DNA of 64,000 bases from AC-32 sp963736055 (GTDB taxonomy: Bacteria > Actinomycetota > Thermoleophilia > Gaiellales > Gaiellaceae), in assembly GCA_963736055.1 (NCBI GenBank), contig CAVTNM010000008.1:62001-126000 (forward strand). Reading direction: 5' to 3'. Both the position numbers and the translations under genes were made by a program. Under the pieces are notes generated by a model. That model saw nothing but the letters and a program-made list of their open reading frames with translations, ran no database searches and was not told the origin of the DNA. Below, one piece after another: positions 27,086-36,278 of this stretch (position 1 is its first letter; each line of letters opens with the position of its first letter).

Positions 27086-27325
27086 TTACCCCTTGCCGCC
27101 GTCCGCGAGTTCACCGGGGCCTAGTACGGCCTCACCGTGGTCTCCTCGGATCAGGTCGCTGACGATCGCCTGCGACGCCTTCAACGCACCCTCGACATGC
27201 TCGCGCGACTCCTCGACCCTGCCGAGGTCGAGCGCAAGCAGGGCTTCGGCCAACCGCTGGACGACATTGTCGTTGAGCGCGAGCGCCTTCCGGCGACGGT
27301 CGGCAAGCAGGTCCGTCCCGTCCAC
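27086..27325 (-). CDS. Stand-alone DHp-like helix pair lacking the phospho-histidine
   Basis: 79 aa, GTG start. The segment RRRKALALNDNVVQRLA lines up with RRRIARDLHDGVVQDLA of the true histidine kinase at 62945-64000 in this window: the phosphorylated His is Asn here, while the flanking DNVVQ is kept. A second helix (VEESREHVEGALKASQAIVS) completes a HisKA_3-like hairpin. There is no ATPase domain. It probably dimerises and may bind the receiver encoded 7 bp downstream, but cannot donate phosphate from this position. Function is inferred. Confidence 0.7.
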   Translation of the reverse strand: MDGTDLLADRRRKALALNDNVVQRLAEALLALDLGRVEESREHVEGALKASQAIVSDLIRGDHGEAVLGPGELADGGKG

Positions 27326-27568
27326 CTCGGTAGGCTATCCCGCTCTCTCGGTTGCAGGCAATGACCATAGATCGCGGCATCCCCTAGGCGGTTCAACGAT
27401 CACCATCGCCGTGATGATCGCGGTCGCCCTCCTCGCGGGCCGTTCCGCGCCGGCGTTCCCGCGACCACCATAGTCGCCTGCACTCGGGGCTTCAGCTGTT
27501 CGAGCACCCTTGCCAATTTCTCCTCTACCGGCGTGCACAGATGCCGATACCTGTCTGATGGAGGCCAA

Positions 27569-27754
27569 ATGAGACAGGTACACGTCGTCGCAACCTGGCG
27601 GTCGGAGCACCTTGTCGAGCTCGCGGACGAGGACGGGCTCGACAACCTCGTAGAGCTGCTCCAAGCGCAATCGAACGTGAAGCTCGTCGGCTACACGGCT
27701 CAGCCGCTCCACAAAGCCGTGGATGCGGCGATCGACGAGCTGCTCGACCAGTAG
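27569..27754 (+). CDS. 61-aa protein of unknown function
   Basis: Starts MRQVHVVATW with a good ribosome site (TGGAGG) 6 bases before ATG 27569. The sequence is acidic and mixed alpha/beta, ending DAAIDELLDQ. No family recognised. The 243 bp before it separates it from the divergent DHp-like gene and should hold both promoters. Confidence 0.5.
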   Translation: MRQVHVVATWRSEHLVELADEDGLDNLVELLQAQSNVKLVGYTAQPLHKAVDAAIDELLDQ

Positions 27755-27885
27755 CGCACCCGCCACCACCCCTGCGGGCCCTACGCTCACCCTCATCGGA
27801 TGAGGCGCGAGCGCCGAGAAGCGCGTAGCTTCGGCCATGACGCGCGATCGGTCGTGAGCCGGTCGCTCCAAGCAGGGGAGGACGC

Positions 27886-28404
27886 ATGGCATCTGCCACC
27901 GATGCACCAGTCGATCTCTACATCGCGGCCTACGACGACCCGGGCGCCGCGCGAGGCGATTGGGACACCATCAAGGACCTCGCCAAGGACGACATGATCA
28001 AGGTTGACGGGCTCGTTCTCGTCAGCCGCACCGACGACGGGAAGATCACGGTCGACGACGACTTCCACGAGACCCGCAAGGGCGCCGCCTGGGGCGCGGT
28101 CGGAGGCGCGGTCGTCGGAATCATCTTCCCGCCGGCCCTGCTCGCCAGCGCGGTAGTCGGCGCAGGCATCGGAGCGGGCACCGGCGCCCTCGTGTCGCAC
28201 GGCCGGAAAGAGGAGATCAAGGCCGACGTGGACGACACGCTGCCGCTCAACAGCTCCGGCATCGTCGCGATCTTCGAGGAGCGCTGGGAGGATGACATCG
28301 ACAAGGCCCTCTCGAACGCGAGCAACGTTACGAAGGAGAAGGTCGACGCGGACAGCGCCGACCAGGTCAAGACAGCAGCGACCGAGAACCAGCCGGCTTC
28401 GTAG
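27886..28404 (+). CDS. DUF1269-family membrane protein
   Basis: 172 aa. A soluble N-terminal domain (VDLYIAAYDDPGAARGDWDT, then LVLVSRTDDGKITVDDDFHE) is followed by a glycine-rich hydrophobic hairpin of about 45 residues (AAWGAVGGAVVGIIFPPALL) and a helical acidic tail. This is the DUF1269 layout, function unknown. A strong terminator follows. Confidence 0.85.
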   Translation: MASATDAPVDLYIAAYDDPGAARGDWDTIKDLAKDDMIKVDGLVLVSRTDDGKITVDDDFHETRKGAAWGAVGGAVVGIIFPPALLASAVVGAGIGAGTGALVSHGRKEEIKADVDDTLPLNSSGIVAIFEERWEDDIDKALSNASNVTKEKVDADSADQVKTAATENQPAS

Positions 28405-28419
28405 GGCTTCACCACCACG

Positions 28420-28445
28420 GGACGGCCGCCCCCGGGCGGCCGTCC
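28420..28445 (+). terminator. Rho-independent terminator
   Basis: GC-rich stem of about 11 bp (GGACGGCCGCC with GGCGGCCGTCC), followed by TCGTT, 15 bp after the DUF1269 gene. Confidence 0.8.
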
Positions 28446-28466
28446 TCGTTCCCGGTGCTACGCCGG

Positions 28467-28892
28467 CTAACCCGCCTGCCTCGGTGACGTGGCTACCACC
28501 CTCACGCGAGAGCGCAGCGGCCGTTTCGACGCCTGAGCGGCCGGCGACTCCGCGCGGTCAGGGGCCGGCGCGGTCCGCCGGAAGCGAAGCTCGTACCACT
28601 CGGCGCCGCGAGCACGTCGCATGCGCTCCCACCGATTCGCCAGCAGATCGTCTTCCAGCGCCGCGAGCGCAGCCAGGGCGCTGGGGTCGCTCTCGATCGG
28701 CTTGCGCTCCTCCCAGGGAAAGCGCCAGGTTCGAAAGGCTTGGGAGAAGCCGAGTGCCTCGTCGCGGTCGGGGCTTCGGACGTAGAACTGTGCGACCACG
28801 TAGCCCCGCCATAGGGCGATCGAGCATTGCGGTGTCGGCGGCGTTGGTGTCACGACCTGGACGGACAAGGCCCAAGTGCCCGAGCGCCGCAT
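28467..28892 (-). CDS. Small conserved protein of unknown function
   Basis: About 141 aa from ATG 28892; a GTG at 28934 is an alternative. The core CSIALWRGYVVAQFYVRSPD, then FRTWRFPWEE and GAEWYELRFRR recurs in small actinobacterial proteins. The last 30 residues are basic and low-complexity. Divergent from ndh. No function known. Confidence 0.65.
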   Translation of the reverse strand: MRRSGTWALSVQVVTPTPPTPQCSIALWRGYVVAQFYVRSPDRDEALGFSQAFRTWRFPWEERKPIESDPSALAALAALEDDLLANRWERMRRARGAEWYELRFRRTAPAPDRAESPAAQASKRPLRSRVRVVATSPRQAG

Positions 28893-29067
28893 CTCGAACT
28901 GCTCGAACCCGTCACCTGACGAGTTGACGACCACGATGGTCGCGCACGAAGCACCGATGGGCAACTGGCCGAACGGGGAGTTTGAACTGCGTCGCGACCG
29001 AGATGGCTCGACCGACCTGGTTTCACTGCGGCAAGGCTGGGGGTAGCGTTGACAATCGGAGAGCACC

Positions 29068-30432
29068 GTGACCGGTCTGATCGACGACAAGGACGTTGGA
29101 GCGCGTGCGGAAGCTCCTTCGGCCCGCGACGAGCGCCCGCGGGACGCACGCCACCGAGTGCTCGTCGTCGGCGGCGGCTTCGCCGGGCTCGAGGTGGTGC
29201 ACGGGCTTCGGCGCGCGCCCGTGGCCGTCACCCTCCTCGACCGGAAGAACTTCCACCTCTTCCAGCCGCTCGCCTACCAGGTGGCGACGGGCGCGCTGTC
29301 GCCGGCCGAGATCGCGACACCGCTCCGCCATGTGTTCAAGCGACAGGCAAACGCCCGCGTTCTGCTCGCGGAGGTCACCGGCTTCGACCTCGAGCACCGG
29401 GAGGTGCTCGTCGACCTGGCGAACGGGCGGCAGGGCGCCGCCCTCGGCTACGACACGCTCGTCGTCGCAGGCGGCTCGCACTACTCCTACTTCGGGCACG
29501 ACGAGTGGAAGCCGTTCGCGCCCGAGCTGAAGTCGCTGGACGGGGCGCTCGAGATCCGCAAACGCCTCCTGAGCGCCTTCGAGGCCGCAGAGGTCGAGAC
29601 CGACGAAGCCCGGCGGGGCGCCTGGCTCACGTTCGTGGTCGTGGGCGGAGGCCCGACCGGGGTCGAGATGGCAGGGCAGATCGCCGAGCTCGGACGGGAC
29701 ACGCTTCGGCGCGACTTCCGCTCCATCGACACGCGCGCGGCACAGGTGCTGCTGGTCGAGGCGCTCGACCGTCTCCTGACGAGCTTCCCGGAGACGCTCT
29801 CTCGCAAGGCTGCTCGTGCGCTCGAGCAGCTGGGCGCCACACCGCTCGTCGGCCACACCGTCGTCGACGTCGCGGCCGACTCGGTTGCGATCCGCTCGCC
29901 GAACGGCGAGGTCGAGCGCATCGGCACCCGCACGGTGATCTGGGCGGCAGGCGTCACCGCCTCGGAGTTGGCCGCGGGGCTCGCCGGGTCAGCAGGCCAG
30001 GAGGTCGATCGCGCCGGTCGTGTCACCGTCGGCCCCCAGCTGACCCTGCCGGAACACCCCGAGGTCTTCGCCCTCGGCGACATGGCTCGGGTTCGGGCCC
30101 AGGACGGCGAGATCGTGGCACTCCCGGGGCTCGCTCCGGTCGCGATGCAGCAAGGCCGTTACGTCGCGAATGTGATCAAGCACCGTTCACGAGACAAGGC
30201 GAGCCCGCCGTTTCGCTACGTCGACAAGGGCAACCTGGCCACGATCGGGCGTTCGAAGGCAGTCGCCGACGTCAAGGGGATCCACCTCTCGGGCTTCCCC
30301 GCCTGGATCACCTGGCTCACGGTCCATCTCTTCTACCTGATCGGCTTCCAGAACCGCCTGCTCGTCTTCCTCCGCTGGGTGATCAGCTTCGTCACGCACG
30401 GACGCGGCGCCAGGCTGATCGACGAGAGCTAG
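29068..30432 (+). CDS. ndh: Type II NADH dehydrogenase
   Basis: 454 aa. FAD-binding motif VLVVGGGFAGLEVVHGL (about residues 31-47), NADH-binding motif FVVVGGGPTGVEMAGQ (about 190-205), the second FAD motif in PEVFALGDMARV, and the quinone-side AMQQGRYVANVI. The C-terminus has a hydrophobic amphipathic region (WLTVHLFYLIGF) for membrane attachment. Transfers electrons from NADH to quinone without proton pumping. GTG start at 29068. Its stop overlaps that of the convergent MFS gene (CTAG). Confidence 0.92.
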   Translation: MTGLIDDKDVGARAEAPSARDERPRDARHRVLVVGGGFAGLEVVHGLRRAPVAVTLLDRKNFHLFQPLAYQVATGALSPAEIATPLRHVFKRQANARVLLAEVTGFDLEHREVLVDLANGRQGAALGYDTLVVAGGSHYSYFGHDEWKPFAPELKSLDGALEIRKRLLSAFEAAEVETDEARRGAWLTFVVVGGGPTGVEMAGQIAELGRDTLRRDFRSIDTRAAQVLLVEALDRLLTSFPETLSRKAARALEQLGATPLVGHTVVDVAADSVAIRSPNGEVERIGTRTVIWAAGVTASELAAGLAGSAGQEVDRAGRVTVGPQLTLPEHPEVFALGDMARVRAQDGEIVALPGLAPVAMQQGRYVANVIKHRSRDKASPPFRYVDKGNLATIGRSKAVADVKGIHLSGFPAWITWLTVHLFYLIGFQNRLLVFLRWVISFVTHGRGARLIDES

Positions 30433-31766
30433 TTCCGAGCGTCGACGAAGGCGGGCGGCCTGACGAGCTGCATCTCGCCGCCGAGAGCGCCGCCTCGCTC
30501 ATCCGGGGTGTCTTCCAGGTCCCGCATCCCCGGGAGGAAGAGCGCTCCCAGCGTGATCACACCCCCGATCGCGGCGGCTCCGATCAGCGTCGCGCGCGCG
30601 CCTACGAGACTCGCCACCGGCGCCGTGAGCGCGAACGAGAGCGGGAGCAGACCGATCGAGATGAGCCAGTCGAGGCTCGACACGCGGCCGAGCATCGTCG
30701 CCGGCACGTGCCGCTGCTTGATCGTCGCCCAGACGATCGTGCCCGCCGTCTCCAGCGCGTTGAAGAGCAGGCAGGCCACCATCAGCTGCCACGGCGCAGT
30801 CGCGAGCCCGTAGCCGGCGACCGCGAGCGTCGCGAGCGTCCAGGTCGCGTACATCACGGTCACGTCTCGGCGGGGGTGGCCCCGCTGGCCCATGAACAGC
30901 GCCGAGCCGACCGCTCCCACCCCTCCGGCGGCGAAGACGAGCCCGAGCTGGCCGGCAGAGGCATGCAGGTCGTTCTTGACGACGTAGGGCAGAAGCACCT
31001 CCGCGGGGCCGAGGAAGGCGAGGTAGGCGAACGCGGCGGAGAGGAGCGTGCCCCAGAGCCAGACCCGGCGCCGCACGAAGCGCAGCCCCTCCTTGACGGC
31101 CCCGAACGAGGACTCGATGTGGTGTGCGCTGCGAGTCGCCGGCGGCCGCATCAGGAAGACGGCAACGGTCGACGCCCCGAACGACGCGGCGTCGATCGAG
31201 AAGGCTGCCCCGGTCCCGAGACCGGCAACGAGCGCACCGCCAAGGGCAGGCCCGAGCAGGCGCAGGGCGATCGGCCGGATGAACTGATCCAGCGCGTTGG
31301 CCGCCGCCAGGTCGGCGCTGGGGACGACATCGGGCACGATCGCGTCGAAGGCCGGGATGAAGAAGGCCGTGCCGATCCCGTAGAGAGCGACGATCACGAC
31401 GAGTTGCCAGAAGGTCAGGACGCCGGCCAGCGAGAGCGCCGCAAGGACCGCGATCACGACCGCCCGCCCCACGTCGGCGCAGAGCATCACGTGGCGGCGG
31501 TCGAGCCGGTCGCTCAGCACCCCGGCAGGCAGCAGGAAGGCGATCGTCGGCACCGTCATCCCGATCCCGAGGATCGAGAGCGCCGCCGGAGCGTTCCAGA
31601 GCTCGTACGCCTGCCAGGCCATCGCAACGAGGAAGATCCCGTCGCCGACGAGCGAGACGGTCATGCCCGCCCAGAGCAGCCCGAAGTCGCGGTGACGCAG
31701 CGGGGCGAGCAAATTGACGCGCGAGAAGCCTCCTGGGCGGTCGAGCGCCTCGTGACTATGCTGCAT
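30429..31766 (-). CDS. MFS exporter (EntS/MFS_3-like)
   Basis: 445 aa, twelve predicted membrane helices. The loop 2-3 motif is present as GVLSDRLDRRHVMLCADVGR, and the FGLLWAGMTVSLVGDGIFLV opening is typical of the enterobactin-exporter-like MFS group. Substrate unknown. I use ATG 31766, which overlaps the end of the GGDEF-EAL gene by 11 bases, so it lies in the same leftward transcript. Confidence 0.85.
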   Translation of the reverse strand: MQHSHEALDRPGGFSRVNLLAPLRHRDFGLLWAGMTVSLVGDGIFLVAMAWQAYELWNAPAALSILGIGMTVPTIAFLLPAGVLSDRLDRRHVMLCADVGRAVVIAVLAALSLAGVLTFWQLVVIVALYGIGTAFFIPAFDAIVPDVVPSADLAAANALDQFIRPIALRLLGPALGGALVAGLGTGAAFSIDAASFGASTVAVFLMRPPATRSAHHIESSFGAVKEGLRFVRRRVWLWGTLLSAAFAYLAFLGPAEVLLPYVVKNDLHASAGQLGLVFAAGGVGAVGSALFMGQRGHPRRDVTVMYATWTLATLAVAGYGLATAPWQLMVACLLFNALETAGTIVWATIKQRHVPATMLGRVSSLDWLISIGLLPLSFALTAPVASLVGARATLIGAAAIGGVITLGALFLPGMRDLEDTPDERGGALGGEMQLVRPPAFVDARN

Positions 31767-34700
31767 GGGTCTGGCGCGTACCGAGCTCGCCGGCGGCATC
31801 CTGGCCGTCGACGAGGTACTCGATCAGGGCCTCGTCGTTCATGGGCTTCGCAAAGAAGAAGCCCTGGCCCAACTCGCAGCCGAGATCGCGCAGCGAGGCG
31901 ATCTGCTCCGGAACCTCGATTCCCTCGGCGACCACGTCGAGCTGCAGGCTGTTGCCGAGGGCGATGATCGCCGCGGCCAGCCCGGAGTTCTCGTGCTCGG
32001 AGGCGAGGAAGGAGCGGTCCATCTTGAGGATGTCGACCGGGTAGCGGCTCAGGTAGCTGAGCGACGAGTAGCCCGTGCCGAAGTCGTCCATTGCCAGCAA
32101 GACTCCCAGTTCCTTCAGCTCGTGCAGCCGGCGGACGGCCAGGTCGGTGTCGGCCATCATCACGGACTCGGTGATCTCCAGCACCAGCGAGGACGCGGGC
32201 AGGCCCGTCACCTCGAGCGCGTTCCGGACGTCGTCGATGATCGTCTCGGACTGGAGCTGCTTGACCGAGAGGTTGACGCTCATCGTCAGCGGAGGCGTGC
32301 GGGGGAACCGGTCCTGCAGGCGAACGCCCTGGCGGCAGGCCTGCTCGAGGACCCAGCGGCCGATCGGGATGATCAGGCCGGTCTCCTCGGCGAGCGGGAT
32401 GAAGTTGAGCGGCGGAATGGTCCCGCGCTCCGGGTGCATCCAGCGCAGCAGCGCCTCGACGCCGTAGTCGGCCTGCTCATCCAGGCGGACGACCGGCTGG
32501 TAATGGATCTCGAGCTGCTCCAGCTCGAGCGCCTGCTGGAGCTCGGTCTGGAGCTCGAGCCGCTCGACCACGCGCTCGTGCATCTCGGGCTCGAAGACGC
32601 GGTAACTGCCCTTGCTGTCGCGCTTCGCCATGTACATGGCGACGTCGGCGTTGCGAAGGAGCTCCTCGGCGTCGGCAGTGCCGAACTCCTGGTCGACGAG
32701 GCAGATGCCGACGCTCGCGCGCGGGTAGACCTGCTTGCCCTCGACCTCCAGCTGCTGCTCGAGGGCGGCCAGCATCCGGCCCGCGACGGTCGCGGCCTCC
32801 GCCGAGTCGTTGATCCCGTCGAGGAGGATGGCGAACTCGTCGCCGCCGAAGCGGGCGACCGTGTCAGCCGGGCGAACCGTGGCCTGAAGGCGCTGGGCAA
32901 CCTCCTGGAGGACCCGGTCGCCGGCCGCGTGGCCGAGGCTGTCGTTGACGGTCTTGAAGTCGTCGAGGTCGATGAACATGATCCCGATCGCCGGGCCGCC
33001 GCGGATCGAGCGCATGATCGCGTGCTGAACGCGGTCTGCGAACAGCGCCCGGTTGGCGAGGTTCGTGACCGGGTCGTGGAAGGCCTGATGCGCGAGCTGG
33101 TCCTCGAACTTCTTGCGCTCGCTCACGTCGCGGCCGTTGAGGACGATGCCGCGAACGTGCTCGTCCTGAAGCAGGTCGGTGTGCTGCAGCTCGAACTTGA
33201 GCCACGTGCCCTGTTGATGCTTCAGCGTGCACTCGATCACGTGCGCCTCGGACCCGCCCCCGACGTAGGCCTCCCCCACGCCGGCCAGGATCTGCGCCAG
33301 GCGCGGACGATCGGACTCGCCCAGCAGGCGCGCGAAGTCCTTACCTTCGATCTCCTCCACGCGGTAGCCGAGGATGCGCTCCACCGAGGGGCTCTGGTAG
33401 GTGACGGTGCCGTGCGCGTCGAGCACGGTGATCAAGTCGCTCGAGTGCGCGACCAGCGAGCGGAAGCGCGCCTCGCTCTGCCGGCGGTGCAAGTCTTCGG
33501 CGAGCGACGTTCCCTCGACCGCCAGCGAGACCTGGGAGGCCAGCGACTCGAGCGAGTCGACCAGCTCGCGAGGGATTCGCTCCGGGGAGCCCACGACCAG
33601 CAGCCCGCGCGTGTCGTCGCGGACGGAAAGGGGAAGCAGCAGCACGCTCTGGCCCTCGGCGATCCGGAGCTGGCTCCGCACCACGTCCGGCACGTTCCAG
33701 TGCGCCAGCTGGCTGGTCTTTCCGGCGGACTCACGGAGCGAGCGAGAGGCGTCCTTCAGGAGCGGCCACTCGCCGGCGCCCTCTTCAGAGGTCGCCGCGA
33801 CGACCGCCGAGTCTCCGCTGAGGAGCACGAGGCGCACGCTCGCGGGCTTGCCGAGCAGGGCAAGGACCGCCGCGATCGCGGCGTCGTTGACCTGTTCGCG
33901 GCCCGCCGCGGCGACGAGCTCGACGCCCGCGCTGCGCAGGGCGAGCTCGCGCGTTGCCGTCCGCTCCTCCTGGCGCACCAGACCGGCCATGCGGCTCACG
34001 ACGAGAAGGAAGAGCACTGCCGAGGCGACGACCAGCACGAGCACATCCGGGTTGTCGATCTGCTGTGCGAAGCGGATGCACGGCGCGATCAGGCAAGCGC
34101 CGGCGAGAAGCGCGAGGCGGAGCGGGGTCAGGCGGGTGCGGGAGTTGAGAGCCGGCTCCTCGAGCGTCCTCATCGACGGATGGAGGGCGGCCGCGCCCCA
34201 GAGGAGGTAGTACGAGATCCAGCCGACGTCGTAGATCAGCTGGGTGTGATCGTAGGTGCCCTTGAGCAGGGCGAGGTTGTACGCCGAGTCGGTGACGAGC
34301 AGGCAGACGATGCTGCTGACGAGCAGGTAGAAGGCCGGCGCGCGCTTACCGGCATCGACCGCGAGGCGGATGGCTGCGCCGAGCAGCAGCACGTCCCCGA
34401 GGGGGTAGGCGACCGAGACCGACTTCGCGAACAGGGTGACCGCCTGCCCGGAGAGGTGGACGTTGGGAGCGATCAGGAACACCCACGAGAGCAGGCCGAA
34501 GCCGATCGTCAGGATCAGGGCGTCGATCCACGCCGCCGAGTCGCGCTGCGGGTTCCGGCGCCTGACGAGGACGAACAGCCCTGCCATCAGGGCCGGGTAG
34601 ACCGCGAGGTAGAGCGCGTCGCCGACCGAAGGGAAGCCAACGTCGGCGCCGGAGAAGATCCGGTAGCTGTACGTGTAGAGGTCGCCCGCGAAGAACAGGA

Positions 34701-34917
34701 ACTGGCCGACGATGAAGAACACCCAGGCCTTCGAGCGCGGGCGGTGGAGGTAGATCCCCACGCCGATCGCGATCGACGAGGAGAGGCCGAGCACGTTGAA
34801 GAGGGGACCGCTCGCGCGCAGCGGCGGGAACCAGAGGTACGCGGCCGTCAGCAACGCTCCGGACGCCAGGTAGATCACCCAGATGCTGCTGCGGCGGGTC
34901 AGGTAGCCGAGGCTCAC
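31756..34917 (-). CDS. Membrane GAF-PAS-GGDEF-EAL protein (c-di-GMP turnover)
   Basis: 1053 aa. Eight to nine membrane helices (residues 1-310), GAF-like domain (325-475), PAS (485-605), GGDEF (610-780; intact GGDEF at 691-695 in VARFGGDEFAILLD) and EAL (790-1040; EAL at 821-823, with later DDFGTGYSSL and VVAEGIE). Both catalytic signatures look intact, so it could make and degrade c-di-GMP depending on the membrane, GAF and PAS inputs. Its start overlaps the upstream alpha-oxoamine synthase by ATGA, and its end overlaps the MFS gene. A large open frame on the opposite strand is a composition artefact. Confidence 0.92.
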   Translation of the reverse strand: MSLGYLTRRSSIWVIYLASGALLTAAYLWFPPLRASGPLFNVLGLSSSIAIGVGIYLHRPRSKAWVFFIVGQFLFFAGDLYTYSYRIFSGADVGFPSVGDALYLAVYPALMAGLFVLVRRRNPQRDSAAWIDALILTIGFGLLSWVFLIAPNVHLSGQAVTLFAKSVSVAYPLGDVLLLGAAIRLAVDAGKRAPAFYLLVSSIVCLLVTDSAYNLALLKGTYDHTQLIYDVGWISYYLLWGAAALHPSMRTLEEPALNSRTRLTPLRLALLAGACLIAPCIRFAQQIDNPDVLVLVVASAVLFLLVVSRMAGLVRQEERTATRELALRSAGVELVAAAGREQVNDAAIAAVLALLGKPASVRLVLLSGDSAVVAATSEEGAGEWPLLKDASRSLRESAGKTSQLAHWNVPDVVRSQLRIAEGQSVLLLPLSVRDDTRGLLVVGSPERIPRELVDSLESLASQVSLAVEGTSLAEDLHRRQSEARFRSLVAHSSDLITVLDAHGTVTYQSPSVERILGYRVEEIEGKDFARLLGESDRPRLAQILAGVGEAYVGGGSEAHVIECTLKHQQGTWLKFELQHTDLLQDEHVRGIVLNGRDVSERKKFEDQLAHQAFHDPVTNLANRALFADRVQHAIMRSIRGGPAIGIMFIDLDDFKTVNDSLGHAAGDRVLQEVAQRLQATVRPADTVARFGGDEFAILLDGINDSAEAATVAGRMLAALEQQLEVEGKQVYPRASVGICLVDQEFGTADAEELLRNADVAMYMAKRDSKGSYRVFEPEMHERVVERLELQTELQQALELEQLEIHYQPVVRLDEQADYGVEALLRWMHPERGTIPPLNFIPLAEETGLIIPIGRWVLEQACRQGVRLQDRFPRTPPLTMSVNLSVKQLQSETIIDDVRNALEVTGLPASSLVLEITESVMMADTDLAVRRLHELKELGVLLAMDDFGTGYSSLSYLSRYPVDILKMDRSFLASEHENSGLAAAIIALGNSLQLDVVAEGIEVPEQIASLRDLGCELGQGFFFAKPMNDEALIEYLVDGQDAAGELGTRQTHAA

Positions 34918-36218
34918 GCGGCGTACTCCTGATTCCGGTCGGAACGAAGATCGAAGGCGTTCGAGAGCTTGCCCAGCACGTCGACGAGCTGCTCGATCTC
35001 GGCGTGCGAGTTGGCAGCGGTGACCTGGATCCGGAACCCGACCTCGCTCTTGGGCACGAGCGGGTAGGCGGCCAGCGTCACGTAGACGCCGTGGTCGAAG
35101 AGGAATCGGCCGGCGGCGTCGATGTCCTCGTGACGGGCGAGAGGAACCTCGATGATCGGGAAGCCGGAGCGGTTCGGGGTGTGGATTCCGAGCCGGTCGA
35201 GGCAGCGGAGCACCTCGTCCGTCTTGCTCCAGAGATCCGTCCGGATCGCCTCACCGCGCTCGTCGTTGACGTCGAAGCCGGCAAGGACGGTCGCGAGCGA
35301 GGCAATCGGCGAGGGGCCGGAGTAGAGGTACGGCGGCGCCGCCGTCTTGAGCACTTCCTTCAGCTCGGTCGGGCAGGCGACGAAGGCTGCGAGCGACGAG
35401 TACGACTTGGAGAAGCCGCCGACGAGCACGATCCCGTCGTACGACTCGTCGCAATACTTGACGACGCTGTTCCCGCGCACGCCGTAGGGGTTCGGCTCGT
35501 CGGGCGAGCGCTCGCCGATCACGCCGAAGCCGTGGGCGTCGTCGACGTAGAGCATCGCGTCGTAGCGGCGCGCGATCCTGGCGAACTCCTTCAGGTCCGG
35601 GGCGTTGCCGGTCATGCTGTTGACCCCGTCCATGCAGACCAGGCGCGTGGTCGAGCGGTCCTGCTTCAGAAGCTGCTCGAGGTCGTCGGGGTCCTCGAAG
35701 CGGAACCTCTTCACCGTCGCGCCGCGGGCGACCGCGAACTGGCAGCCGTCGTAGATCGTCTTGTGGGCGCGGTTGTCGACGAAGATCGTCCCGTCGCCGG
35801 CGAGGACCGGGATCACCGAGAGGTGGATCAAGGTGATGGTCGGGATCACGAGCGTGTCCTCGCAGCCGAGCAGCTCGACCAGGCGCTCCTCGATCTGCTG
35901 GTACAGGACCGGGCTGCCGAGCATCCGCGACCAGCTGGGGTGCGTCCCCCACTTCTCGAGGTACTCGGGGATGGCCGAGATGATCTCCCGGTCGAGGTCG
36001 AAGCCGAGGTAGTTGCAGGACGCGAAGTCAGCGAGCCACTGATCGCCGATCCGGATCATCCGGCCGTCGATCTCGTCGATGACGGCGTCCGTCATCGGGT
36101 TGGACCGCTCGAGCTCGGCGAGCTCGCTGCACGCGGCGAGCCAACGATCGATCCACCGTGGGGAAGCCGACGGGGACCGGGGGCCGTCCGGACGATAGCC
36201 GCTCATACCGGCGCACAT
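34914..36218 (-). CDS. Alpha-oxoamine synthase family PLP enzyme
   Basis: 434 aa, fold-type I aminotransferase class II. PLP-binding Lys in VLVGGFSKSYSSLAAFVA, aspartate in LYVDDAHGFGVIGERSP, and the early SCNYLGFDLDREI match the BioF/KBL/serine-palmitoyltransferase/CqsA group, which condenses an amino acid with an acyl thioester. The acyl chain and amino acid cannot be told. ATG at 36218 or 36206. Its ATGA overlap with the c-di-GMP protein is unusual and suggests that a lipid or signal product and c-di-GMP signalling are made together. Confidence 0.85.
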   Translation of the reverse strand: MCAGMSGYRPDGPRSPSASPRWIDRWLAACSELAELERSNPMTDAVIDEIDGRMIRIGDQWLADFASCNYLGFDLDREIISAIPEYLEKWGTHPSWSRMLGSPVLYQQIEERLVELLGCEDTLVIPTITLIHLSVIPVLAGDGTIFVDNRAHKTIYDGCQFAVARGATVKRFRFEDPDDLEQLLKQDRSTTRLVCMDGVNSMTGNAPDLKEFARIARRYDAMLYVDDAHGFGVIGERSPDEPNPYGVRGNSVVKYCDESYDGIVLVGGFSKSYSSLAAFVACPTELKEVLKTAAPPYLYSGPSPIASLATVLAGFDVNDERGEAIRTDLWSKTDEVLRCLDRLGIHTPNRSGFPIIEVPLARHEDIDAAGRFLFDHGVYVTLAAYPLVPKSEVGFRIQVTAANSHAEIEQLVDVLGKLSNAFDLRSDRNQEYAA

Positions 36219-36278
36219 CGGACAATTCCGCCGGAATCTTTAGGAATCTGAAGTCGAGCTGGGAACGCCTGACCCGTG

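Noticed and set aside
31765..34932. 1055-codon open frame on the plus strand
   Set aside because: It lies exactly opposite the GGDEF-EAL gene. The translation is a GC-skewed mix of charged residues with no domain; a shadow of codon bias.
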